Source: Rhodospirillaceae bacterium UBA1479
GTDB taxonomy: Bacteria > Pseudomonadota > Alphaproteobacteria > Rhodospirillales > Casp-alpha2
DNA: 64,000 nt
Direction: 5' to 3'
NCBI GenBank assembly: GCA_002325375.1
Contig: DCRZ01000006.1
Coordinates: 128,911 to 192,910, forward strand
How positions within the stretch are numbered: position 1 is the stretch's first letter; each line of letters opens with the position of its first letter. Under the pieces are notes generated by a model, which ran no database searches, had not been told where the DNA came from, and saw only the letters and a program-made list of their open reading frames with translations. Below are positions 36,206-44,233 of the stretch, piece by piece. The translations under genes were made by a program, and so were the position numbers.

Positions 36206-36321
36206 GGCGGGTTCCCTGATGCGGCGCGGGCGGCAAGCGGCCCGGCGGAAAGACGGCGCAGTATAGGGATTTCGCCTGCCGCCGCAATACGCGGGCCGGC
36301 AAAAATCACCGACCGGCGGGA

Positions 36322-37845
36322 TTAGAAATTATACAGCACGTTGGCCGAAAACACGTTGGCGTAGGCCGTATCGGACAGGATGTAGAGCTCCCATTCCCCG
36401 CGCAGGGCCATGCGGTCGGAAAACCGGTAGTCCGCGCCCAGGCCGAGCACGATGCCGGTTCCCGTTTCTTCCTGGCGGACGGCCCCTGCGGACTCGTCCG
36501 CATCCTCCCACCATAGGCTGACGCCGGCGCGGGCGAACGGTTTGACCGCCGCGTTCAGGGGCAGCGACATCAGCGCGCTTGCGGTCACGGCATGAAATTG
36601 GCTTTCTGCCGAAGCGCCGCTGGCAAAGACTTCGTCGAACGCGCCGACCCTGCCGATCGATGCTTCGAGGGCCAGGACGTCGTTAGGCCGGTAGCCACCG
36701 AAGATCTTCCAGGCAAAGGGCTTTTCGTTAAGGGTCGTGTTCGGATTGTCGCTCTCGTATTCGAACGCGCCCAGGCCCAGGCCGATGCCGGTGTAGAACC
36801 GTTGTGGCCGGACGGAGGTCTGGTCTTCGACGGGGACGGATTGCTTTTGGCTGGCATAACGGGCGGCGGGATCGCTGTCTCCGCCCGGGGGGGCGGCTGC
36901 TTGACCGCGGGGCGGGGGCGCCCAGGTGGGCGTCGGTTGCGGCGCTGCGCGGTAGCCGGGATGGGACGGATTGGTTTGGGCGGCGGGCGGCGCCGGGTAG
37001 GCGGCGGGGATCGGTGCCTGATAGACCGGCGTTGCCGGGTAGGCCGGGGGGGCGGGCGGGTTGACGGCGCTGGCCGGCGCGGGTGCGGGGGGAATGGGGC
37101 GCAGGTTCGGGTTGCCGCCCTCGCGCATCAGCCAATCGTTGACGGAGATTCCGCCGGCCTGGGCGAGTTCCTGTGGCGCCAATTCTTGCGGGGTCAGGGG
37201 ATGCCGGGCCAGTTCGACCGGCTGCGCCAGGGCTTCGGCCGGGCCGCCGTCGAACAGCATTTCGCCGCCACCGGCGGCGGCGACCTCGAAGGGCTGCGTC
37301 GGGCGTGGCGTCTTGGGCCTGGCCGGCAGGGCCCGGGCATGTGGTGCCGGACGGGTGGATGCGGGCGCCACGGTGATGGTGGTATGGGGTGCGGGCAGCA
37401 GAACCCGGGGATGTGCCGGGGCAGGTGGTTGGGACGGCGCGGCGGCGGCAAGGTCGATGACGATGCGCGCCCCCTGGCCGCCCTTGGGCAGCAGGGTGAA
37501 CTGACGGCGGATGTCGGCGGGATGGCGGGTCTTGATGATCAGGCGGCTGCCGCGGGCGTCACGTTCGATCTCGATGGCGCGAATGATGCCTTGGGCCGCG
37601 GGCTTGTCGGCCGCTTCGGACAGGGCGGCACCCGTGACCGTGACGACGATCTCGTCCTTGCCGGGAAAGGCGAATTTGTAGGGCACGGGTGCCCGGGTTT
37701 CCAGCACCAGGCGGGTGAAATCCTTGTGCAGACCGGTGCGCACCTCAAGGCCCGGCGCCGGCTCCGCCGCATGGGCGGGCAGCACGACAAGCCCCCAAAC
37801 AAGGCCCGCGGTGAATAGGGTGCGGATCAGGCGCAACACGGTCAT
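36322..37845 (-). CDS. AMIN-like domain plus outer-membrane beta-barrel protein
   Basis: A 507-aa exported protein with three parts. A signal peptide (about 1-26, ending AHAAEP) leads to an AMIN-like beta domain (about 30-135, TRLVLETRAPVPYKFAF ... ARIVIDLAAA). A long Pro/Ala-rich linker follows (about 136-335). The C-terminal part (about 345-507) is an OmpA/OMP_b-brl-like eight-strand barrel (RFYTGIGLGLGAFEYES, alternating strands, final NVLYNF ending in Phe). AMIN domains bind peptidoglycan or localise envelope proteins, so this could tether the outer membrane to the wall. The combination is unusual; function not known. Confidence 0.82.
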   Translation of the reverse strand: MTVLRLIRTLFTAGLVWGLVVLPAHAAEPAPGLEVRTGLHKDFTRLVLETRAPVPYKFAFPGKDEIVVTVTGAALSEAADKPAAQGIIRAIEIERDARGSRLIIKTRHPADIRRQFTLLPKGGQGARIVIDLAAAAPSQPPAPAHPRVLLPAPHTTITVAPASTRPAPHARALPARPKTPRPTQPFEVAAAGGGEMLFDGGPAEALAQPVELARHPLTPQELAPQELAQAGGISVNDWLMREGGNPNLRPIPPAPAPASAVNPPAPPAYPATPVYQAPIPAAYPAPPAAQTNPSHPGYRAAPQPTPTWAPPPRGQAAAPPGGDSDPAARYASQKQSVPVEDQTSVRPQRFYTGIGLGLGAFEYESDNPNTTLNEKPFAWKIFGGYRPNDVLALEASIGRVGAFDEVFASGASAESQFHAVTASALMSLPLNAAVKPFARAGVSLWWEDADESAGAVRQEETGTGIVLGLGADYRFSDRMALRGEWELYILSDTAYANVFSANVLYNF

Positions 37846-37927
37846 GGACCCCCAGTTTGTACAATCCCCGATAAGCCCCGGATTTTAGGGCGCAACCGGT
37901 TAAGACAGTCTGAAGGGGTGGGGAAGC

Positions 37928-38596
37928 CTAGGGGCGAAGGGGAATGCCGCGCCGATCATAAAAGTAATGTTTCAGCAGCAACGGCACCACGGCGCCGATA
38001 TAGCTGCCCATCACCACGTCGGACACGAAGTGGACGCTGGCCAGAAACCGGCTGGCGGCGACGGCGGCGGCGAAGGTGAACAGCACCGGCCACAGGCGGG
38101 GAAAGATCAGGAACAGGGATACGGCGAGCGACCACACCATCTGGGAATGGCCGGACGGGTAGGAGTTCATGCCGAAATCCGTGTTGAAGGGGATGAAGCC
38201 GTACAGGCCGTTTTCCAGCAGTTCACGGGGCCGCATGCGCCCGATCACGAACTTCAGCAGGTTGACCAGCACCCCGGCCGCGGCGATGGAAAAAATCACA
38301 AACAGGGCCGCATGCATGGCACAGCGCAGGCGCTCGCTGCCCTCGGCCACGCGGCGGCGCAGGACCCAGCAGGCGGCGGCGGTCAGGGCGGCGGCCGCGA
38401 AATAGATTTCCGGTTTGCCCAAGGCCCCCACCGTATGGCCGAAAAACCGCCGCTGACCGGCATCGAAGGCGTCGCGGAAGAACCGCGCGGCGGCTTCGTC
38501 GACAAAAGCCATGCACAGGGCCGAGATGGCGGCGGCGGCGAGGAACCCGCCGATGATCAGGCCCCAGTTAAGGGGTTTCGCGGCCGTGTTCGTCAT
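37928..38596 (-). CDS. PAP2 family membrane phosphatase
   Basis: A 222-aa membrane protein with six hydrophobic segments. The three PAP2 motifs are KFVIGRMRPRE, YPSGHS and SRFLASVHFVSD, so it is an acid phosphatase or phosphotransferase for lipid phosphates, with the site at the periplasmic face. ATG 38596 overlaps the GT39 stop by 4 bp (ATGA). Adjacent to a polyprenyl-linked glycosyltransferase, it may act on undecaprenyl (pyro)phosphate or lipid A. The longer upstream frame is a shadow of the GT39 gene. Confidence 0.92.
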   Translation of the reverse strand: MTNTAAKPLNWGLIIGGFLAAAAISALCMAFVDEAAARFFRDAFDAGQRRFFGHTVGALGKPEIYFAAAALTAAACWVLRRRVAEGSERLRCAMHAALFVIFSIAAAGVLVNLLKFVIGRMRPRELLENGLYGFIPFNTDFGMNSYPSGHSQMVWSLAVSLFLIFPRLWPVLFTFAAAVAASRFLASVHFVSDVVMGSYIGAVVPLLLKHYFYDRRGIPLRP

Positions 38597-40308
38597 TTGG
38601 CTGGGGGCTTCCGCACAAAGACATGCAAGGTCACGGGCTTGCCCTTGGAATAATTGATGCCGGACAACTGGGCGGCTTCGCGTACATCCGCCGCCCGCCC
38701 GCCGAGCGCCTGGGTGAAGGCGGGCATTTCCCGGCCCTCGACGATGGCGGCGGCGTGAGATTCGTTCAACAGGTGTTGAGCCGCCCCGCCGCCCGAGGTC
38801 AAAATCGTTCCTGTTCCGGAAAGAAATACCAGGGAGGGCTCGGAAAATCCGGCAACGGCGGTCACGGGGGGCGGGCCATCCTTGAATTCCCCGGCCACGG
38901 CCTGCGCCGCCCGTTCGGCGACCCACATGGGGCTGAAGTTCGACACCATCAGCCAGACCACCATGGCGGTCAGAATGCCCCCGGAAATCAGGGAATTCTC
39001 CAGGGCCTCGGTGATGACATGGTGTTTCATGGCCGCCGCCGTGGTGGCCAGAAGATAGAGTGCGAACAGGATGAAGAACCAGGTGTGCCAGTTGGAATCG
39101 AACCCGAAATGAAGGGGCAGATAGGCGGCGGCCCCGCCCAGGATCAGGCCGACCAGGGCCCAGAGCCCGCCGGTCAGCCACAGAGCCCGCTTGTCGTACC
39201 AGGGGGCGGCCCCATCAAGGATGGCGATGGCCGAGCGCGCGCAGACCAGGGCCAGGGCCGGGTAGAGCGGCAATACGTAATGGGGCAACTTGGTCGGGAT
39301 GATTTCCATCAGGATCCAGGCCGGGATCAGCCAGGCCAGGCAGAACCGCAGCGCCGGATCGGTGCGTTCCCGCCAGGCGCGATAAACCGCCGGCCAAGCC
39401 AGAAACACCCCCGGCCAGAAGAACAACAGCATGGTCAGAACATAGTATCCCGGCGGCGCGCCATGGCTTTCCTGGCCGCCCAGAAGCTTGGGGATCAGGT
39501 CCGTGGTGATCGCCGTCATGACGAAACCGTCGCCGCCGTCATCGCCGCCGCCGACCATCAGGAACCAGGGCAGAGCGAGGGCCAGCATCAGCGGCAGACC
39601 CCACAGCCAGCCCAGACCCTTGATCCATGCGGCATCGCGGTCGGCGATGGCGAGGGCGCCCAAGGTCAGGACGGCGATCAGGGGGGCGATCGGCCCTTTG
39701 ATGAGAATGCCGGTAGCCAGGGCCAGCCAGAACAGCAGCGACCAGCCGAACCCGGCCGCCCCCATTTTCCCCCGCGCGGCCAGGTAATGGCGGGCCAGCG
39801 GCAGCATCAGGGCCAGGACGCAGGCCAGAAGCACCGCGTCGGTCTTGGCCTGGTGGGCTTCCAGGATCAGAAGGGTCGAGGCCGCCAGCATGGCGGCGGC
39901 CGTGAACGCCGCGCGCCGGTCGAACAGCAGAGACCCCAACGCAAATGTCAGCAGCACCGCCGCCCAGGCCCCGATCACGGATGGCACGCGGTAAGCCCAG
40001 ATCTCCCGGGCCGCCACGTCGGACAGCAGGGTGACGCTGGCCGCCTGCAGCCAATGGATGCCGGCGGGCTTCTTGTGGCGCGGCTGGTCCTGAAAACGGA
40101 TGTCGACGAAATCCTGGGTTTCCAGCATTTGCGCCGTGGCCTGGGCGAAGCGGGCTTCGTCCCGGTCAAGCGGCGGCAGGCTGGCGATGCCCGGCAGGAA
40201 CAAGATGCAGCAGAACAGGGTCAGCAGCGCATAGGGCTTCCACCCCAAGGTCGGCCCGACCAGCAGGCGGCGGCCCAGGCGGGGCGCCTTCTTGGCGGAA
40301 GCGCTCAT
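38593..40308 (-). CDS. GT39-type membrane glycosyltransferase (ArnT-like)
   Basis: A 571-aa GT-C enzyme with about 11-12 membrane segments. The first periplasmic loop carries PPLDRDEARFAQ with the acidic catalytic pair, followed by PRHKKPAGIHW, typical of ArnT/PMT-like proteins that use polyprenyl-phosphate sugars. It probably glycosylates lipid A or another envelope acceptor. ATG 40308 overlaps the DUF427 gene's stop by 4 bp and its own stop overlaps the PAP2 gene, giving tight translational coupling. Donor and acceptor unknown. Confidence 0.92.
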   Translation of the reverse strand: MSASAKKAPRLGRRLLVGPTLGWKPYALLTLFCCILFLPGIASLPPLDRDEARFAQATAQMLETQDFVDIRFQDQPRHKKPAGIHWLQAASVTLLSDVAAREIWAYRVPSVIGAWAAVLLTFALGSLLFDRRAAFTAAAMLAASTLLILEAHQAKTDAVLLACVLALMLPLARHYLAARGKMGAAGFGWSLLFWLALATGILIKGPIAPLIAVLTLGALAIADRDAAWIKGLGWLWGLPLMLALALPWFLMVGGGDDGGDGFVMTAITTDLIPKLLGGQESHGAPPGYYVLTMLLFFWPGVFLAWPAVYRAWRERTDPALRFCLAWLIPAWILMEIIPTKLPHYVLPLYPALALVCARSAIAILDGAAPWYDKRALWLTGGLWALVGLILGGAAAYLPLHFGFDSNWHTWFFILFALYLLATTAAAMKHHVITEALENSLISGGILTAMVVWLMVSNFSPMWVAERAAQAVAGEFKDGPPPVTAVAGFSEPSLVFLSGTGTILTSGGGAAQHLLNESHAAAIVEGREMPAFTQALGGRAADVREAAQLSGINYSKGKPVTLHVFVRKPPAK

Positions 40309-40724
40309 GCGGGGGGCGCCGATACGGGTTTGTCGCCGACGAACCACACGTCCATGCGCCCCCAGTAGAAGGCGATGTGATCCTTGATGGCGGCGCAGGC
40401 CGGGATCGGGTCCGGATAGGCCCAGGCCAGGTCGGTTTCTTGCGTGTCGCCGAGATGGAAGGTCCAGTAGCTGGCCTCGCCCTTTTTCGGGCAGGTCGTG
40501 CGCGTTGCCGTCGCGGTCAGGAATTCGCTCAGGCGCACGTCCTCGGGCGGAAAGTAGAACACGGGCGGATAATCGCCTTCGCGCAGAATCTTGGTGTTGG
40601 TGCTGTCCGCAATGACGATGCCGCAAACGGCGGTGCGCACGCGCTCGGGGAAATCGGCGATCACAACCCCGCCGGCGGCCATCGCCGGATCAGGCCCGCC
40701 GGCGGCCATCGCCGGATCAGGCAT
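40305..40724 (-). CDS. DUF427 domain protein
   Basis: Up to 139 aa. The core (from PERVRTAVCGIVIADS) matches DUF427: VFYFPPEDVRLSEFL, then CPKKGEASYWTF and AWAYPDP, ending with VWFVGDKP. The domain is found in fungi and bacteria; function unknown. The N-terminus is odd: a perfect 27-bp tandem duplication encodes PDPAMAAGG twice. Three in-frame ATGs (40724, 40709 and 40682) are possible starts; 40724 overlaps the rlmN stop by 8 bp. I choose the longest but the start is uncertain. Confidence 0.85.
   Translation of the reverse strand: MPDPAMAAGGPDPAMAAGGVVIADFPERVRTAVCGIVIADSTNTKILREGDYPPVFYFPPEDVRLSEFLTATATRTTCPKKGEASYWTFHLGDTQETDLAWAYPDPIPACAAIKDHIAFYWGRMDVWFVGDKPVSAPPA
40668..40721. repeat. 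Perfect 27-bp tandem duplication
   Basis: Two identical 27-bp units (40668-40694 and 40695-40721) lie at the DUF427 gene start and overlap the rlmN stop codon. Being a multiple of three, the duplication keeps the DUF427 frame and doubles an ATG within its N-terminus. Confidence 0.93.
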
Positions 40725-41877
40725 TGCCCGCCGCGTCGCGCGGGGCGGGCTCGGCGCCCTCGGGCACCAGGGCCTCGACCCGGGCCGTCATGCGCTTCAG
40801 GCGCTCGCGCTCGCTCGCCGATTTCAACTGTCCGCAGGCGGCCATGATGTCGCGCCCACGGGGCTGGCGGATCGGCGACGAAAAGCCCCCGTCGTTGAGG
40901 ATGTTGACGAATTTGTCCATGGCCTCGGGCGTCGAGCATTCATAGGGCGCGCCTGGCCAGGCGTTGAACGGGATCAGGTTGAACTTGACGGGAATGCCCT
41001 TGGCCAGGCGCAGCAATTCCCGGGCGTCGGCCTCGGAATCGTTGACGCCCTTCAGCATCACGTATTCGAAGGTGATGCGCCGGGCGTTGTTGGCCCCCGG
41101 ATATTCGCGGCAGGCGCGGATCAATTCCTTCAACGGATACTTCTTGTTGATGGGCACCAGCACGTCGCGCAATTCATCCGTCACGGCATGCAGCGAGACC
41201 GCCAGATTGACGCCCAAATCGGCACCGCATTTTTCCATCATCGGCACCACGCCCGAGGTCGACAGGGTGATCCGCCGCTTGGAAAGCGCGATGCCCTCGC
41301 CGTCCATGATGATCTTCAGGGCTTTCGATACGTTATCGTAATTGAACAGGGGCTCGCCCATGCCCATCATCACGATGTTGGAAATCATCCGCCCGCCGTC
41401 CATGGGCGTCGGCCATTCGCCGTAACTGTCGCGGGCGACCATGAACTGGCCGACGATTTCCGCCGACGTCAGGTTGCGCACCAGTTTCTGCGTGCCCGTA
41501 TGACAGAACGTGCAGGTCAGGGTGCAGCCGACCTGGGAGGAGATGCAGATTGCCCCCCGGTCGTCCTCGGGGATGTAGACGGTTTCTGCCTCGTTGCCGT
41601 CGGCGAACTTGATCAGCCACTTGCGGGTGCGGTCGGATGAGGTCTGTTCGCGGCTGACGACGGGCTTTCGCACTTCGAAGATTTCGGCCAGCTTTTCCCG
41701 CAACGGCTTGGCCAGGGTCGTCATCTGGGCGAAGTCGGTCGCCCCCTGGTGATAAATCCAGTGCCACAACTGCTTGGTGCGGAACGGCTTTTCGCCCACG
41801 GCGGCGACCGCCGCCGCCAGTTCCTCGCGGGACAGGCCGACCAGATTGGTCTTTTCGGCGGCGGTTTCCATCGTCAT
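40717..41877 (-). CDS. rlmN: 23S rRNA/tRNA adenine C2-methyltransferase RlmN
   Basis: A 386-aa radical SAM enzyme that methylates A2503 of 23S rRNA and A37 of some tRNAs. The cluster motif is CTLTCTFC (Cys 118, 122, 125) and the methyl-carrying Cys is in DIMAACGQL near the C-terminus. MGMGEPLFNYDNV and the LSTSGVVPMM segment are typical. ATG 41877 is preferred, with a second ATG two codons later. It heads the overlapping rlmN-DUF427-GT39-PAP2 chain. Confidence 0.97.
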   Translation of the reverse strand: MTMETAAEKTNLVGLSREELAAAVAAVGEKPFRTKQLWHWIYHQGATDFAQMTTLAKPLREKLAEIFEVRKPVVSREQTSSDRTRKWLIKFADGNEAETVYIPEDDRGAICISSQVGCTLTCTFCHTGTQKLVRNLTSAEIVGQFMVARDSYGEWPTPMDGGRMISNIVMMGMGEPLFNYDNVSKALKIIMDGEGIALSKRRITLSTSGVVPMMEKCGADLGVNLAVSLHAVTDELRDVLVPINKKYPLKELIRACREYPGANNARRITFEYVMLKGVNDSEADARELLRLAKGIPVKFNLIPFNAWPGAPYECSTPEAMDKFVNILNDGGFSSPIRQPRGRDIMAACGQLKSASERERLKRMTARVEALVPEGAEPAPRDAAGNA

Positions 41878-41971
41878 GGGCCCTCATATAGCGCGTCCGG
41901 GCCCGCATCCCAATGAGAAAGCGGCAACGCCGGTGTCGGTCTGGGAAAGTCCTTGATCCGTGGTTGGGGCG

Positions 41972-42259
41972 TTATGCCGCTGGTGTCAAGGCTTCGGCGA
42001 CGGCGTCCGGCATCTTGGTGATGACCAGCAGATAGTTCATGGCCGCGGCTTCCGCGGCCTTTCGGCCTTGTTCCCAATCCCGGACGGTGCCGATGGGGAT
42101 GCCGTATCGGGATGAGAATTCAGCTTGAGACAGGCTGGTGGCGTCACGTGCCCGCTTGGCGACGAAGGCCGTGCGTCCGCGGCCGAATTCGTCGTCGGTC
42201 ATCGGGCGGTCCACGTCATCAACGGGGGGTGTCGTGGTATCTTTTCGTTTCGCGGTCAT
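41972..42259 (-). CDS. HTH antitoxin of BrnT-type toxin-antitoxin pair
   Basis: A 95-aa protein. The N-terminus has the BrnA-like segment DRPMTDDEFGRGR, and a helix-turn-helix follows (SQAEFSSRYGIPIGTVRDWEQGRK), as in XRE-type antitoxins that partner BrnT. It should neutralise the toxin and repress its own promoter. ATG 42259 has AGGAAAG about 6 nt upstream and lies 41 bp inside the toxin gene's 3' end, the usual toxin-first BrnTA arrangement. This is not a canonical ribbon-helix-helix BrnA. Confidence 0.85.
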   Translation of the reverse strand: MTAKRKDTTTPPVDDVDRPMTDDEFGRGRTAFVAKRARDATSLSQAEFSSRYGIPIGTVRDWEQGRKAAEAAAMNYLLVITKMPDAVAEALTPAA

Positions 42260-42494
42260 TGGCTTTCCTCACGCTAATGGGCCGATAGGCGCTGCCACGC
42301 CGGGTAAATACGCAAACCCATACCCGACCCTTGACCCTTCCGTATGTCACGGTCCGGTCCTCCGAATAATCGATCCGGGTATCCACAAGGTCAATCCGTC
42401 CGGGGTCGCTTAAAACGTCTTCGGCGAGGGCCAGAGAGGCACCGTGCTTTTCGCGGTTGATCTCGTCCTTGGCCGGATCGAACTCAATTTCCAT
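42219..42494 (-). CDS. brnT: BrnT family toxin
   Basis: A 91-aa BrnT-like RNase toxin. Family features are EFDPAKDEINREKHG near the start, the DYSEDRTVTYG strand and the C-terminal RPISVRKANDRETKRY. BrnT cleaves RNA and blocks translation. ATG 42494 fits the family length (about 90 aa); the frame is open upstream with a TTG, but that part is not BrnT-like. Overlaps the antitoxin gene. A TACAAT -10 and paired direct repeats lie just upstream. Confidence 0.92.
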   Translation of the reverse strand: MEIEFDPAKDEINREKHGASLALAEDVLSDPGRIDLVDTRIDYSEDRTVTYGRVKGRVWVCVFTRRGSAYRPISVRKANDRETKRYHDTPR

Positions 42495-42505
42495 GCCGCA
42501 AATGA

Positions 42506-42549
42506 TACGGCAGAGCAGTAGTCTCTTCAATCGAATTGTACGGCAGAGC
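42506..42549 (-). promoter_or_regulatory. Candidate operator/promoter of the toxin-antitoxin operon
   Basis: An 11-bp direct repeat TACGGCAGAGC occurs at 42506-42516 and 42539-42549, a 33-bp period, about three helical turns. On the minus strand a TACAAT -10 (42535-42540) overlaps the distal copy; the proximal copy lies between the expected transcript start and the BrnT ATG. This suits autorepression by the antitoxin or complex. Confidence 0.6.
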
Positions 42550-42567
42550 CGTTGTTACGGGGAAATT

Positions 42568-43074
42568 CTAGAGCCCGCAGGCCTTGCCGATGGCCTTCCA
42601 GGCGGCGGTGAAGCCGGTCAGGGAATAGGTATCCGTGGTCAGGGTGCCGCGCGACGACGTGCCCTTCACGACCATGTCGGCCCCCCGGATCATGGCGTCG
42701 ACCAGGGCCGCGTCCTTGCCTTCCTCGGCGAAGGCATGGCCGCCCGAGGTGAACAGCTTGTAGGTCTTGTCGCCGATGGTCACCGTGGCGTCCGAGCCTT
42801 CCTTATAGGTATAGCCCGTGGTCACGGAAACGACGCCCTTCTCCTTGTCCTTGGGCCGATGGGTGACCAGCATGACGACGCGGCCGCGCGCGGAATACTT
42901 GCCCTCCATCTTCTTGGGCTCGGACCCCATGTAGCAGATCTTGGCCCCGGCCTCGGTGGCCGTATAGGCCTCCCAGTCGTCGAACAGGCCGATCAGTTCC
43001 GGCGCGGCCTGGGCGGCGGCGGGGTTCAGGATGGCCAGGGCGGCTAGGGTGGCGGCGGCGATGCATTTTGTCAT
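42568..43074 (-). CDS. Invasion associated locus B (IalB) family protein
   Basis: A 168-aa secreted protein. The signal peptide is MTKCIAAATLAALAILNPAAAQA. The mature part has the IalB pattern: WEAYTATEAGAKICYMGSEPKK, then VVSVTTGYTYKEG and a C-terminal STRGT/TGFTAAWKAIGKACG-type ending, with two conserved cysteines. IalB proteins are common envelope proteins in alphaproteobacteria; only some are linked to invasion. ATG 43074 is set by the signal peptide. Upstream frame overlaps the divergent asparaginase gene and is a shadow. Confidence 0.9.
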   Translation of the reverse strand: MTKCIAAATLAALAILNPAAAQAAPELIGLFDDWEAYTATEAGAKICYMGSEPKKMEGKYSARGRVVMLVTHRPKDKEKGVVSVTTGYTYKEGSDATVTIGDKTYKLFTSGGHAFAEEGKDAALVDAMIRGADMVVKGTSSRGTLTTDTYSLTGFTAAWKAIGKACGL

Positions 43075-43174
43075 CGCCCATAGATAGCCGGGACGGCGGC
43101 GGGCCTCAAGCCCGGGCGGCGGGATAACTTTCCGGCACCCTTGCCAGGGCCCCCGTTCGGTGGCATGGGAAGGC

Positions 43175-44233
43175 ATGACAAAATCCATTCATTCGCCGAA
43201 CCCCGCGATCATCGAGGTCACGCGCGGCACCCTGGTCGAAAGCCGCCACCGCGTTCATGCGGTGGTCGCCGACGCGACCGGGACCATTGTTCATGCCTGG
43301 GGTGACGGGGAATTGGAAATTTTCCCCCGGTCGGCCATCAAGCCGCTGCAGACACTTGCCCTGATCGAAACGGGCGCAGCGGACCATTGGCGGTTGACCG
43401 ATGAGCGGATTGCGCTCGCCACGGCGTCGCATTCCGCCTCGGCCGCCCATATCATGGCGGTGGAGGCCTGGTTGGACGACATCGGCCGGGGCGAAGACGA
43501 TCTGGAATGCGGCGCCCATATGCCGACGGACGAGACGGCGGCCCATCGGCTGATCAAGCAGGGGGCGGCGCCGACGCGTCTGCACAACAACTGTTCGGGC
43601 AAGCATACGGGCTTTCTCGCCACGGCCCTGCACATGGGCGAGGATATTCACGGCTATACGGACGCGGACCATCCGGTGCAACAGCGCCTTTACCAGGCGC
43701 TCATGGACATGGGCGGGGCGGCGCTGTCCGGTACCGGGCGCGGCGTCGACGGTTGCGGCATTCCCGTTTACGGCATGCCATTATCGGCCCTGGCCCGCGC
43801 CATGGCCAAAATGGCCGACCCGGCGAAGGCGGGCCTGGGCGCGGTACGCAGCGCGGCCGCCCAGCGCATCGTCCAGTCCATGGCCAAGCACAACTTCATG
43901 GTCTCCGGGCGGGGGCGCCTGGATCATGCCGCCATGACGGCGGGCATCGGCGTCGCCAAGCGCACCGGTGCGCCCGTGTTCGCGACCAAGACCGGGGCCG
44001 AGGCCGTGCACGCGGCGATTCTGCCGGGTCTGGGATTGGGCGTGGCGGTCAAGGCCGAGGACGGGACCAAGCGCGCGTCCGACAGCATGATGGCGAACGT
44101 GTTGAATTTCCTGGGCGCCTTCGACGACGGCGCCCGCGTCGACATGGCGCCGTTCCTGGAGATGACCGTGGTCAATGCCGAGGGCAAACCCGTCGGCGCG
44201 GTGCGGCCCCAGGCGGGCTGGGATCGGCTCTAG
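43175..44233 (+). CDS. Asparaginase (Rhizobium etli type II-like family)
   Basis: A 352-aa enzyme of the asparaginase family typified by R. etli, unrelated in fold to E. coli asparaginases. Motifs include EVTRGTLVESRH near the start, FPRSAIKPLQ, HNNCSGKHTGFL with conserved Ser and Lys, and GCGIPVYGMPL. It would hydrolyse L-asparagine to aspartate and ammonia. ATG 43175 begins at the usual position, though GGGAAGG sits very close; GTG 43160 is an alternative. The stop shares a CTAG with the converging methyltransferase gene. Confidence 0.9.
   Translation: MTKSIHSPNPAIIEVTRGTLVESRHRVHAVVADATGTIVHAWGDGELEIFPRSAIKPLQTLALIETGAADHWRLTDERIALATASHSASAAHIMAVEAWLDDIGRGEDDLECGAHMPTDETAAHRLIKQGAAPTRLHNNCSGKHTGFLATALHMGEDIHGYTDADHPVQQRLYQALMDMGGAALSGTGRGVDGCGIPVYGMPLSALARAMAKMADPAKAGLGAVRSAAAQRIVQSMAKHNFMVSGRGRLDHAAMTAGIGVAKRTGAPVFATKTGAEAVHAAILPGLGLGVAVKAEDGTKRASDSMMANVLNFLGAFDDGARVDMAPFLEMTVVNAEGKPVGAVRPQAGWDRL

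Noticed and set aside
38623..40368. 581-codon plus-strand open frame opposite the GT39 gene
   Set aside because: Gln/Gly/Arg-rich shadow; the minus strand encodes a clear membrane glycosyltransferase.
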